From Tetradesmus obliquus (lineage: Eukaryota; Chlorophyta; Chlorophyceae; Sphaeropleales; Scenedesmaceae): a DNA stretch of 64,000 nt. The notes below the pieces were generated by a model. It was not told the DNA's origin. It was given only the letters and a program-made list of their open reading frames with translations, and made no database searches. The stretch covers positions 5,850,501 through 5,914,500 of the forward strand of contig CP126191.1 of the NCBI GenBank assembly GCA_030272155.1, given 5' to 3'. Positions 32,538 to 43,562 of the stretch are shown here, piece after piece; positions within the stretch are counted from its first letter, which is position 1, and the number at the start of each line of letters is the position of its first letter. The position numbers and the translations under genes are program-made.

Positions 32538-35500
32538 TCAGCTGAAGGTAAACAGGCGGAGTGCCAGCAGGGTGCGCTGCATAGTGAGAGAGAACACAGG
32601 GTCTGTTGCACGAGCCTGCTCCAGGCCCAGGCCTGACGCAGCCAGCACCTGTGCACCAGGCTGCTCTGCGACCTCTGCATGCGGCCCTGCGAGTGCATGC
32701 AGGAGGCTGGCATGCAGGTGTGCATGCGGTTGCCTTGCTGCAGCCTGCACGCCCTCCACGCTGCTGAAGTCCGGCAGTTGCGGTGGCTCAGTGCGGTTGT
32801 CGCCGCCCATCACCCACATCACTCCTTGAAGGCCCTGCGAACCATCACACACGGCACGGGTCGCATACAGCAACACGCCAGCACCCTCCAGCGGGGTGTG
32901 TTCATGCACGTGGCTGACATTGCTGCCCAACAGCCGTGGCATTGCGCTGACAATGGGCCAACCATCAACGCCAAGTCCTGCTTAACTGCTGTAAACTCAT
33001 GTGCAGTGCAGCAAGCCTGCAAGGACCACCATGAGCTTGAGTGCATGCCATCACCAATCCGCCTCTCACCTGCCGCCTGGCCACCAGCACCCTGCGCTCG
33101 CCTTCTGGTGCTTCACGCTTGAAGATGCGGGCAGCATGCTCTGCGGCTGTGCGGCCTCCCTCCTCCCAGTCCGTCACCTCACTCAGCCGCACCAGCGCTG
33201 CTCCTGTACCAGCAGCCCTGTTCCACCTGCTGGAGGCCACCAGGAAGTTGCCACTGCAAACAGCACAGAAGGTGGTTTGGCAAGCACATGGTCACTCTAT
33301 GAGGGATTTTAACCTCTTTGGCTGCAGGTCCCAACGCCATCCCGCAGAGCTTGAATGTTGCGTAGAGATTGACAGAGGAATGACAATCAATTGCATGCAA
33401 GCAAGCTAGTGATGCATCTTACTAGGTTGTGCTTCGTCAAAGTACAAAAGGCGGCTGTCATCGGCTCACGAGTACAGCTTGCCAGCACGTACAGCAGCAG
33501 CAGTTGCAGCAAGTCAATTCCGCTGTCGCTGCACTCACCACAGCATGGCCAGGTCAGCACACATTGCACCCTCCATAGCAGCTTCTTTCTCCTGCAAGCC
33601 TGCCACATTGGCCTCCTTGCTGCCAGGCGTGAGCTGCAGCCCGCATTCTGAGCAGGCACGCAGCAGCTGCCACAGCTCCATAGGCTGCCCCAGAAGGTGT
33701 GAGAGCTGCGGCAGTGCAGGGCCTGTCAGCGCTACGGTGCCGCTGCCCACTTCCAGCATCACATCAACACCACTGTTGAACTCGCTGCTGCTGGTGCTTG
33801 CACCTGACACAGTGTCGCTACCAGCGCTGCTGCTGCTGCCCAGTGATTGCACCTGTCGCCAGATACACTCAGGTGTGTCAGTTGTCCAGATGAAGCGTAG
33901 AAGCATGCCAGGTCAACAGGCTGTGCACTGCACGGCGACCCTGAACGGCTCAAATATGTATACAAGAGAGGTAGTCACATGCATGTACACTGAGCAAGTC
34001 TATTAGCATGGTTTGGCAAGCACGCCTGCCAAACAAGTTGCACCCACATGTATGGAGATGACAGCCTTGGCTCCCCCCAGCCCGCCTGTCGGCCGTATCG
34101 TCCAGCTGCTGTAGGGCAGCACGGCTGCTGTGTCTTGCAGCAGAGCCAGGCACCCCAAGTGCACGCTGCTGAAGGTCAAGCGGCCGCTTGAAGCATCATA
34201 TGAGACACCACTGCAGCCAGAAAGCACCAACAGCTCTGGTCACGTATGATTGCAGATGCGATAATCAATTGGTTAAGTCACGCGGGTGTGCAGTGCGCAC
34301 TTGCTTGCAGACGGCATACGCTGACAAACCTCGCACATGAGACACGGTACTCAGCATGCATGCCATTTGTTGACAGAACATGCCATGCTGCCACTGCCGC
34401 TGACTGCACTAGCCACGCTCACCTGACACCCTCCTCGCTCCATGCTGCCTGCTTGCTGTCCCACCAGCCAACACGCACGCTTGCCGGCACCAGCAGCTGG
34501 CGCGACAGCTGTACAGCGAAGGTCAAGGGTGGCGGCTCTTCATCTGGCTGCCAGGTGGCCAGGTCAGCACCAGCCGGCGGGATAGGATAGGGCACCTTAG
34601 ACACGTTGCTGGCCAGTGGTGTCATCTGCAGCAATGACAGCCAGACCTGTCAGCAGCACGCACCATCAGCACCGCAGCGGACGGCATCTGCACTCGCCAG
34701 TCACGCATACCACACAACCTTGTTCAGCAACAAGTCATCAGAAGTTTGCACGATTACAGTTACAGTTCCGATTGTTTGTAGGGTACAGTGGGGTGCTCCG
34801 CTGCAGCCCTGAGGCGCACCTGTCTCACTGTCCAGCCATGACTCTGCCTTGCGGGCATTGACAGGGACAGCAGGTCCACATGCAGGACGCCTCCCAATGG
34901 CGCTAGGCAAGCCTGCTGGCTCGCAGAGCCAGCTGACTCTGCGCCTTGGCCAGATGATGCACTGCCGAAGCCGGTGCTGCCACTGTACTCGTCATACGGC
35001 CGGCGCTGCAAGGCAAACCATGTGGCTGGTCAGTGAGATGCAGCCCATGACAAACATGTGCGACAGGTCTGGCATCAAGCTGCAGCAGCACACTAGCAGT
35101 ACTGCTGCGATGCATGGCCGCTGCCTACTACTGCCATGCTGTGCACGCCATGCAAGCTCACCTGCACCCGCAGCGCAACGCTGGCCAGGGCCAGCTGCTT
35201 GGGGATCTCCACTGTTATGCCCAGCCCACTGAACTCGATGAGCTTGAACCTGGGGTTCTTGTGCGTGTTGACCCACAAGCCCCACTGCAGGGGGCCTTGC
35301 TGAGCTGTCAGCAGCACGTCGTCCTTTTCATCTGCATACTCGTCAGCGCACTGCGTGGACACACACCAGTAAGCAGTAAGCGCAGCATGCAGCAGTATTT
35401 GTTAATCAGAGCTGTTTTAGCTACAGCAGACGAGACAGCAGCTGCTCATGCACACCCTGCTGGCATGCAGCACGATGCATACTGACATTCAGCTGCTATA

Positions 35501-36983
35501 TCATGCATGCATGTGGTGCTGATTGGACAACTACAAGCCAGTGTTAGTCACGCACGTGCAGGACGCTTGCAGTTGCCATATCCATTTTGCGCTTGATGTG
35601 CTGATACAACTGCTGCGTGTCCTCCTGGTACTGAGCAGCGCGGGCAGCTGCGGCAGCAACTGCTGAGCTGGCCTTCGCAAGAAACATGGCAGCTATTGCA
35701 CTGCTGTCGCCATTGTTGCTGCTGCTGCTGCTGCTGCTGCTGGCTTGCTCAGTGTCACCAGCGTCTTGTGCTTCCTCGCCTGCTGCTGCTGCTGCTGGTG
35801 GTGGTGCTGGCGCTGGCACCTCCGCTTTTGCTGCCGGCACAGCTGTTTCTGAGCTGTCACCAATAGCTTTCCCAGCTGCCAGCACAGCAGCTGCTGCTGC
35901 TGAGGCAGCTGCAGAGGTCTCCTCTGCTGCCAGCAGCGTGCAGTGACCGGCTAGCATCACACACTCCTGTGATGCAAGGCAGCAGCACAAGTGCTCAGTA
36001 TGGTCGGCTGTTGTAGCTCAGCATGTTGGTTGTCGCTGACGGACTGTCATAACATGTCCAGCTGCTTATGCATCATGTTGATCCACCCTGCCACTGCAGT
36101 GCTGTTTGGCTGTGCGGTGCAGTGAACACTCACTTCGCTCTCCTTCATTGTTGGCTCCAGGTGCTCGCTGTTGCTGTCCAGCAAGCAATTGACGAAGTCA
36201 TTCACGTCTGGTCGCAGTCGTGGGTCTGGCAAGGATGTGCAAGACAGGTAGTGCTGCCAGCTGGCCGCCTCTGCCCGCTGCTGCTCTGCAGAAGCCCTTT
36301 CCTGCTGTAGCTGGTGAATAAGAGGCACCAGGTCATCCCTGCAGTGCGTGTGAAACCACACTGTTGCACAGTACAAGGTGTCGTCTTCCATGGCAACCAG
36401 GGCATACTCGTTGCATCAGAAACCTAGGTGTGCCAGATATGAAAAGCTCTAGTTGGGCTGTACAGTGGCTCCCAGGCTGTACTGGTTGATGGCCAGCTGA
36501 GAAAAAGGCTTGTTATAGCCAGCAACCCAGCAGGCTCCGGGTCACTTTTACTGTCTGTTCACACCAGCCAGCTCTTAGGGCTGCATGCGCAACTGACCCG
36601 CATCCTACTGCAATTTGAAAAGAGTAATACTGAACAAATTAAAAAAATTTGACAACCTGCCCTCGCTGTACGGAAGCAGTTACTGAGGCCACTCACCTCT
36701 GTTGCTGCAGCCTGGCATTCTGGGCATCCTCAAACTCGCATAGCAACTGCTGCCGCCGCTGCTCTATCTGCTCTGCTAACTTCCTGGCTTCTTCTTCTTG
36801 GCGCAGTCGCTCTACATCAACCACTCTGCATCAGCACATGCAACAGAACGCATGCTTGCAGCAGCTGCGCAGCTGCTGCCCTTGCAGCAGGGGCTTACCT
36901 TCCTCTGCCAGCCGTGCCTCCTCTGCCAATCGAGCCTTCTCAGCCTCTATCTCTTCCTTGGTTTTCTTCTTTTTTGGTGCCAT
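32538..36983 (-). CDS. DNAI7: DNAI7 / CASC1 (FAP94-type) axonemal dynein-associated protein
   Basis: A multi-exon gene of the CASC1/DNAI7 family, a factor tied to axonemal dynein in motile cilia. The ATG at 36983 gives the typical lysine- and glutamate-rich coiled start (MAPKKKKTKEEIEAEKARLA, then VERLRQEEEARKLAEQIEQR). Next come WQHYLSCTSLPDPRLRPDVN; PLQWGLWVNTHKNPRFKLIE with GLGITVEIPKQLALASVALR; GGVLHVDLLSLSMPARQSHG; VRVGWWDSKQAAWSEEGVR; LQDTAAVLPYSSWTIRP; ASSRWNRAAGTGAALVRLSE; and the end DPVFSLTMQRTLLALRLFTF, stop at 32538. Order and spacing follow the family throughout. An Ala/Ser-rich insert with runs lies at about 35680-35930. At least nine introns are implied. The gene implies that the organism builds, or recently built, motile flagella. 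Confidence 0.85.
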
Positions 36984-37221
36984 ATATAAACTTTGCCAAC
37001 TGAAGTTTTACTCTCTGGGCCTTGTGTCACAAATGATGCACAGGTTGAACTGGGAAGTTGTGTGCTGATGTGTCGTGCTGCCAGTAGCTCACAATCCATC
37101 TACGTGCGACGAATGTTGGAATCGTATATAAAGCGTTTGTGTCCATCATCACAGGTGCAAGCGTTGAGTGAGGGAGCACCGGTCGCAGCAGTTGTCATCC
37201 AAGGGCTTTGACCTGCGGTGT

Positions 37222-37539
37222 TCACCGATGATTACTGAAGGATGCGGGGTCGACGTGAACCACGACCCTTCCAATAGCTTTGTAGTACTGTCGGCATGAG
37301 ATAAACTCGTTTACTGTTGATGCTTGCAGCTTGACCCTGAACGGCACATTCTGAATAGCCTTGGCAAATGCACACGACGCCGGATCTACACTCTGCTGCC
37401 TAAATTTCAGATCCTGTAAACAATTACAACATGCATCTTGGCCGCTGCCACCTTCGTCGGCCGTCTGACGGGTATTCTGGAAGCTTGGGGCGTCTAGGGC
37501 TAGGCAACTGCGACAGCTGCGTGCAAGCTTATCAGGCAT
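37222..37539 (-). CDS. Hypothetical small protein or terminal exon(s)
   Basis: An open frame of 105 codons ending NHR-stop at 37222. The second half (DLKFRQQSVDPASCAFAKAI, VPFRVKLQASTVNEFISCRQ, YYKAIGRVVVHVDPASF) reads like real protein and starts right after a good minus-strand acceptor (TTGTTTACAG), so it is probably the last exon of a minus-strand gene. A further candidate upstream exon on this strand lies at about 37650-37925 (LCKVLLQLSLDGYKAIACIP, SEELTSEPFIMLWLERQ). I could not link them with confident splice sites and do not recognise the family. It lies about 240 bp upstream of the DNAI7 start. Confidence 0.35.
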   Translation of the reverse strand: MPDKLARSCRSCLALDAPSFQNTRQTADEGGSGQDACCNCLQDLKFRQQSVDPASCAFAKAIQNVPFRVKLQASTVNEFISCRQYYKAIGRVVVHVDPASFSNHR

Positions 37540-38018
37540 GAACCCGCACTGGACTCATGATTCCTTTAATCTTGTATTGATTGCAGAAGCACGGCTTTGA
37601 CGGCACAACGTCCTCTGGGCAGCAAGCAGCAGCTCAGGGTGAGCTGTGCTTTGCTGTGCTAGGGTCTTCTGTTGGGCACGGCCAGTAGCACTTGCAATGC
37701 ACAGCCTGCCGTTCCAACCAAAGCATTATGAATGGCTCACTTGTCAGCTCTTCAGATAGCTTGCAAACGCTTCTGGTGCGCTCGGCAACTGGTATGCAGG
37801 CAATGGCCTTATAACCGTCAAGGCTTAGCTGCAACAACACTTTGCACAATGTTTCCTGCAGGTTGTCAGGTGCCAAGCTGGAGGAGGGCCCTTCAAGAGC
37901 AATGGCTGGTTGCAGGCAGCACAGCAAGTGCTGAGGCTGGTGGTGGGGACACAAAATGAAGCAGATGGCACACAGAAGGTTGGTATCACACTGTGTCCAC
38001 ACAGTACGAGCGTTCCAT

Positions 38019-41000
38019 GGCAGCCAAGCAGCAGCAGCTGAGCAGGCACGACAGTCACACACAGGATGATGCTTACAAAATGACATCTTATACCCTGCAA
38101 CTGTTCTTGCAACTGATCCCGCAACTGTTGTGCATGCGCTGCTTGCAGGAACTGGGAAAGGTTAAAGCTCCTGCTGCAGCAGCAGCTGTAGCGGAGCCAC
38201 CAGTGTCGGCAGCCACTTCTGCAGCAGCAGAAACAGCTGCAGCTGCTGTGGCTGTTGCTCACCCAGCAGTGGCTTCAACAGCTCCTGGTGCTGAGCCAGA
38301 GGTAGCAGAAAGCAGTGCCGCTCCTCAGGATGTGCCTGAGGCCAAGAGCGACGAGTACACGGAGGAGATGCAGGCGCGCATGGGCACCACGCTCACGTAC
38401 CGCCACGAGGACGGCATCAACTACAACTACGTGCTGCCAGACCTCATCGTGGGCAGCTGCCTGCAGGGGCCAGAGGACGTGGACAGGCTGCAGGCGGTGG
38501 GCGTGACCACGGTCTTCAGCCTGCAGGTGCCACGAGGAGCAATAGCAAAGCCAGCAGCAGGGTTGCAGCCCACCGCATTTGGGCAGGGCCGTATACGTTC
38601 AGCATATTTGGCGCCGCTTTCGTATCTGTTGCCTTAGTGCACGATGCTGTGCAACCACTTGCCGGGTTGCTGCTTGCTTGCAAAGCTGCCGCTGCAACCG
38701 CAGCGAAGGTGAACATCCCAAGGTGTTGACCGCGCACCTTCACTTGTTGCTTTCAATGCTCTGCAGGAGGACTGCGACATGGAGTACTTTGGCATAGACA
38801 TTGCCGCCATCCAGGCGCGCTGCAAGGAGGTGGGCGTGCAGCACGTGCGCTTCCCCGTGCGCGACTTTGACCCCTTTGACCTGCGCCTGAAGCTGCCCAA
38901 GGCAGTGGCGCGCCTGGCCAAGGCACACAAGGCAGGAGAGGGTGCGGCGTACATCCACTGCACAGCTGGTGAGCAGGGAGGGTTGCATCAAGTCTGGCCA
39001 CTTCTGCAGCAGCTGGTTTGCATGGAGGTTGTGTAGACGTGACTGTAGGCTGCGCCTCCTGCTGACAGCTCATACCTGATGAGATTGTTGTGTGTTTGCC
39101 TGTGGTTACTGGCTCTGTTTGCAGGCTTGGGCCGCGCACCAGCTACCGCGCTGGCTTACATGTTCTGGGTTCGTGGCTGGCAGCTGCCTGCCGCGTTTGA
39201 CGAGCTGAAGTCAGTGCGCGCATGCAGCCCCCGCATAGAGGCCATTCGCGCAGCAACAGCAGACCTGCTCACAGACGGCAAGCCTCTGGACGTGACCATC
39301 AGCATGCGGCGGCGCGGCGCTGCGCGCAGCGTGCAGGTTGCTGGGCTGGACGTGGGCTGGCACACGCTGCTGGACCTGCAGGAGAACCCTGTCACGCACC
39401 GGCTGGAGGTCACGCGGCAGCTGCTGCCCGGCAGCTACCCCTTCAAGTTCATCATGGACGGCACCTGGTGCCCCAACCACGACTACCCGACCTACCAGGT
39501 GTGCACTGTTGCTTGGGTCAGGGTGCTGTTGGCAAACAGTAGCAGGGTGCCTTGTGGATCTGGGGCCAGATGCTTGCAGCTGCATCAGCTAATGTGCTTT
39601 ATAAACTGATGATGCGTTACTTGCTGCCACCTTGCAGGACGGCAACAACGTGAACAACATCATCACTGTCCTGCCGAGTGATTCAGAGGAAGCCCTGGTG
39701 ACGGCACGCTTGCTCTCAGCCACAGGTTCGCACACTGACCTATGCCAGAATGACTGCCATGCTGACAGAATTTGGGCCCGCATGTACGCTGCTGCAAGTG
39801 ATATGTGCTGGTGCCATAGAGGTGTGTCGTTTGTGCTGTGTATGCTCGTGCCTGTTGGTGTTGTGGCAGTGCGACGGTTTAGGGCTTGGGTATGCTGCCT
39901 TTGTCGCAGCCGGCACAGGCGTGCAGTGCGTGACATGCGCTGTTGCACCTGTGCTGCTTATTACAGGTGTGGCCGCTCTACTGTTGCTTCTTTGCGCTGC
40001 TGCCTGCAGGTGATCTGCTTGCTGATGAGCGTGACAAGGTGGCAAGCCTGCTAGCAGAACTGGGAGAGGTAAGACTGGCAGCAGGTCAACATGTCCAACA
40101 TTGTCATAACATGAATCAAGCAGCCACCGCTTACACGCCTCACCCCTGTTGGGCAGAGCATGCTGGGCAAATGCTGGTTTGTATCACAGCAATGCTTGCC
40201 ATGGCATGTACTTCAGTTGACCCTGTCTGCGTCACGGGAAGGGAAAGTCTGCGTGCAGTTTGAGCGCTCCCAACTTTTTCTGCCTGCCTCTGCATGCCTG
40301 CAGTCCCTGCCTGCTGACGTGCCTGAGGCCAAGAGCGACGAGTACACGGAGGAGATGCAGGCGCGCATGGGCACCACGCTCACGTACCGCCACGAGGACG
40401 GCATCAACTACAACTACGTGCTGCCAGACCTCATCGTGGGCAGCTGCCTGCAGGGGCCAGAGGACGTGGACAGGCTGCAGGCGGCAGGCGTGACCACGGT
40501 CTTCAGCCTGCAGGTGCGGCGGCAACGCGGCAGTCCTCGTGTTCTTTCTGTTATGATGCGGCACTGCTGCGGTCAAGCTTATGCATGGCAGCAGCTACTG
40601 CTCAAGGTCAAAAGATCAGGTTTGCTTGTGTGAGGCTGCAAGTACAATGCTCACAGTCAGTTTGGATTGCTTCTTGTCCTCCTGTTGCCTGCAGGAGGAC
40701 TGCGACATGGAGTACTTTGGCATAGACATTGCCGCCGTCCAGGCGCGCTGCAAGGTGGTGGGCGTGCAGCACGTGCGCTTCCCCGTGCGCGACTTTGACC
40801 CCTTTGACCTGCGCCTGAAGCTGCCCAAGGCAGTGGCGCGCCTGGCCAAGGCACACAACCCACGCCATGACGTGATCTACATTCACTGCACGGCAGGTAA
40901 GGCCCTGCGATGCGCACGGCAAAGAATGGCTGGACTGTGCTGGTTAGTGCGCACATGTGCTGTTTGCAGGTTCTAGCAATGCAGCACGCATGTTGCATCG

Positions 41001-42044
41001 ACTTGCTGGCTGGCCGTGATCCAGATCATGTTCACATATGACCATGTTTTGTTTGTTGCTTGCAGGGATGGGGCGTGCGCCGGCAACTGCGCTGGCTTAC
41101 ATGTTCTGGCTGCGTGGCTGGCAGCTGCCTGCTGCCTGGGAGGCGCTGACATCTGTGCGCGCATGCAGCCCCCGCATAGAAGCCATCCGTGCGGCAACAG
41201 CAGACCTGCTCACAGACAGCAAAGCACTTGACGTGACCATCAGCATGCGGCGGCGCGGCACTGCGCGCAGCGTGCAGGTTGCTGGGCTGGATGTGGGCTG
41301 GCACACGCTGCTGGACCTGCAGGAGAACCCTGTCACGCACCGGCTGGAGGTCACGCGGCAGCTGCTGCCCGGCAGCTACCCCTTCAAGTTCATCCTGGAC
41401 GGCACCTGGTGCCCCAACCACGACTACCCGACCTACCAGGTGCGCTTGGTAGTTGGTTGCACAGCCATGTGTAGCTGTATATAATGTTTATCTTCAACTA
41501 TGCGGCCAGAATGTATTCCCTCCGAGCGGCTGGAGTAGGAAACTGTGTTGTATGCTCACTGAATATGCCTGTTGGTGCCGCACTGCAGGATGGAGACAAT
41601 GTAAACAACATCATCACAATGCTGCCGCGTGATGCAGTTGACAACGCTATCAGGGAGCGCCTGCTCTCTCAAACAGGTGTGCTGAGTGCGCTGATAATCC
41701 AGCAACACCAAGAACCTATCAACCTGTCTGTCCAGACACCTGCTGCGCGCAAGTTTCTCTCCTAGTGTGCTCAATGTGCTGCCTCTTTCAGTCAGTTTGT
41801 TGGGCTTAGCCCTTTTGTCATAATGACACTGTCATTCTGTCGTACAAGCAAGCACCATCGATCACTGCAGAACAATAGCAGGTAGGTCCTCACTGTTGAT
41901 CGTGGCTGCTGATGGCGTGCAGGTGACCTGCTGCCTGAGGAGCGGCTGCTGCTGTCGCACCAGCTGTGCCCCTGGGCCACGCATGATGGCAGGCTGCACA
42001 TGCCAGCCAAGGCAGAGGAGAGCAGCCAGGCGGCAGAGGTGTAA
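38019..42044 (+). CDS. SEX4: Double SEX4-type glucan (starch) phosphatase, two DSP-CBM modules in one gene
   Basis: SEX4/DSP4 dephosphorylates starch glucan in the plastid during starch breakdown. Module 1 exons: 38149-38526, 38767-38968, 39125-39498, 39638-39725, 40010-40068. Module 2: 40304-40513, 40695-40896, 41066-41439, 41589-41676, 41923-42044. Each module has the lid region ([20 protein letters not shown]), the acid loop ([13 protein letters not shown]), the CX5R loop ([11 protein letters not shown] in 1, [11 protein letters not shown] in 2, split by an intron at the same place), a CBM48-type domain ([40 protein letters not shown]) and the SEX4 C-terminal helix ([35 protein letters not shown]). 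Module 1 ends in a phase-0 donor (GAG then GTAAGA), not a stop. Module 2 starts with a phase-0 acceptor and has no ATG of its own. The true N-terminus and transit peptide are unsure. An ATG at 38019 is in frame, but upstream exons, such as one at about 37591-37640, are possible. Confidence 0.88.
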
Positions 42045-43562
42045 CAACTGGTGCGGCCTGTTGGAGCACCGGCGATTGTAAGTTTTTGAAGCCTTATCGG
42101 CTGGTGTTGCCAGCCAAGGAAGCAGCAGCACACATTGTACATGTGTATATGCTTCCACATGTTGTCTCCACCAATTGGGTTGTTCTGACCGGGCAGGATT
42201 GACATGTGGTGGGGTATTGGGGACACTGTACTAGTAATTCATGTTGTAGCAGCGCAGCTGCTGCAGTCAAAAATGAAAGACATTCATGTCGTTGCTGTCC
42301 GGATGTTGGCAGCTCAGCGCAGGGTTGCTGTGCTTGAAACCTTGCATACACAACTCTGCAATGCTGTTCCTGTTATGCCAGCGGGTGTGTCGCATGACAT
42401 GCCGTGTCTGGGCAACAGTTGCATCTGCTTGCAGACTGAAGCAGTGATCAACTGTTTGGAGTTGATTGCGGACAATCTAGCACGCTTAGCAGCAGCAATC
42501 TTGTTTCAGCACCCAGAGTTGTTGCTGTGTCATACAGTGTGGAGTTGCGGAAGGCGTGCTGTGTTTACTACAGGACATCTGTCCATGGAGCAAGCCATGT
42601 CTGCTTGACGTGGAGCTGCAGTGCTGCCAGGACATGTCGATTGCTAAGGCAATAGTGTTGCAGCGGGTCATAGCCGACCTCATTGGCGGTATGTGGTACA
42701 ACACCTGCCTGTCTAAGTGTCTGTGACATGCGGGTGGGGGTGCCCTGCACGCGTGCAGGTTCGTACGAGGTTCTGCACTATTGCGTACAAGGTTCGGCAC
42801 TATTGCGTCCCGCATATCGATTGACATCATTGACATCAACATGTCAACTCGCATGTTGATGCATTCAGTGCTGCTTGCAAGCCATTTGAAGTGACAGGCA
42901 GCTGGCTAATTGCCACGGCTGCTTGGTAACATTCGCCATCACCTGCTCCACCCTCGTGCGTTTGACAGACGCACCCTGTGCAGTGTATCAGCATGCGTCA
43001 CCAGCAGTTACAAGGCAACAAATATTCCACTCCCGCCACCTTCTTGCATTCAACTTTCCAAACCAACACCACCACTACTAAGGGCAACATCACAGAGCAG
43101 GCAGTTTACTCAACTGCTGTCAAGTACGTAGCACATGCATGCCACTTGCATTTTGCTCTTCTGTCAACTGTGTTGATCATCGCAACAGTTGCGGCAACAA
43201 CGACAGACAGACAAGGCTCACACACATTCATGTTTCCTACATCTGCATGCTGATGCAAAAGCTACCAAACCTCTGCCCTTACCAAATCACAGCAACATAA
43301 GCACTGCTGCATGTGCAGTAGTTTGTGCCATCAGCAGCTGCTATACATCACGCATACTATGCCAACAACACCACCCGGCCCTTGAACGGGCTCCCCCATC
43401 CAAAAGGTGCACGCCAAGTGCAAGCGCCACATCATCGCCAATCCACAGCAAACCGCACACTGGAGCCTTGTGCTCCCCTCCTCGAGGCGGGCAACAGGCC
43501 AACGGCGATGTTGCTGCGACTCATTCAGACAATAGCTGCGCACACGTGTCGCGTTGTGCACC
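42045..43562. other. Convergent 3' flanks of the phosphatase and LEA genes
   Basis: These 1.5 kb lie between two genes that end toward each other. A 134-codon plus-strand frame at 42204-42608 was seen but has no recognisable content. A 22-bp imperfect tandem repeat (GTACGAGGTTCTGCACTATT..) lies at 42763-42806. No other structure was seen. Confidence 0.45.

Noticed and set aside
42204-42608. 134-codon plus-strand frame after the SEX4 gene
   Set aside because: No splice context, no family-like motif, and it lies where the 3' UTR is expected.
42763-42806. 22-bp imperfect tandem repeat
   Set aside because: Only two copies, noncoding and without other structure; noted but not raised as a finding.
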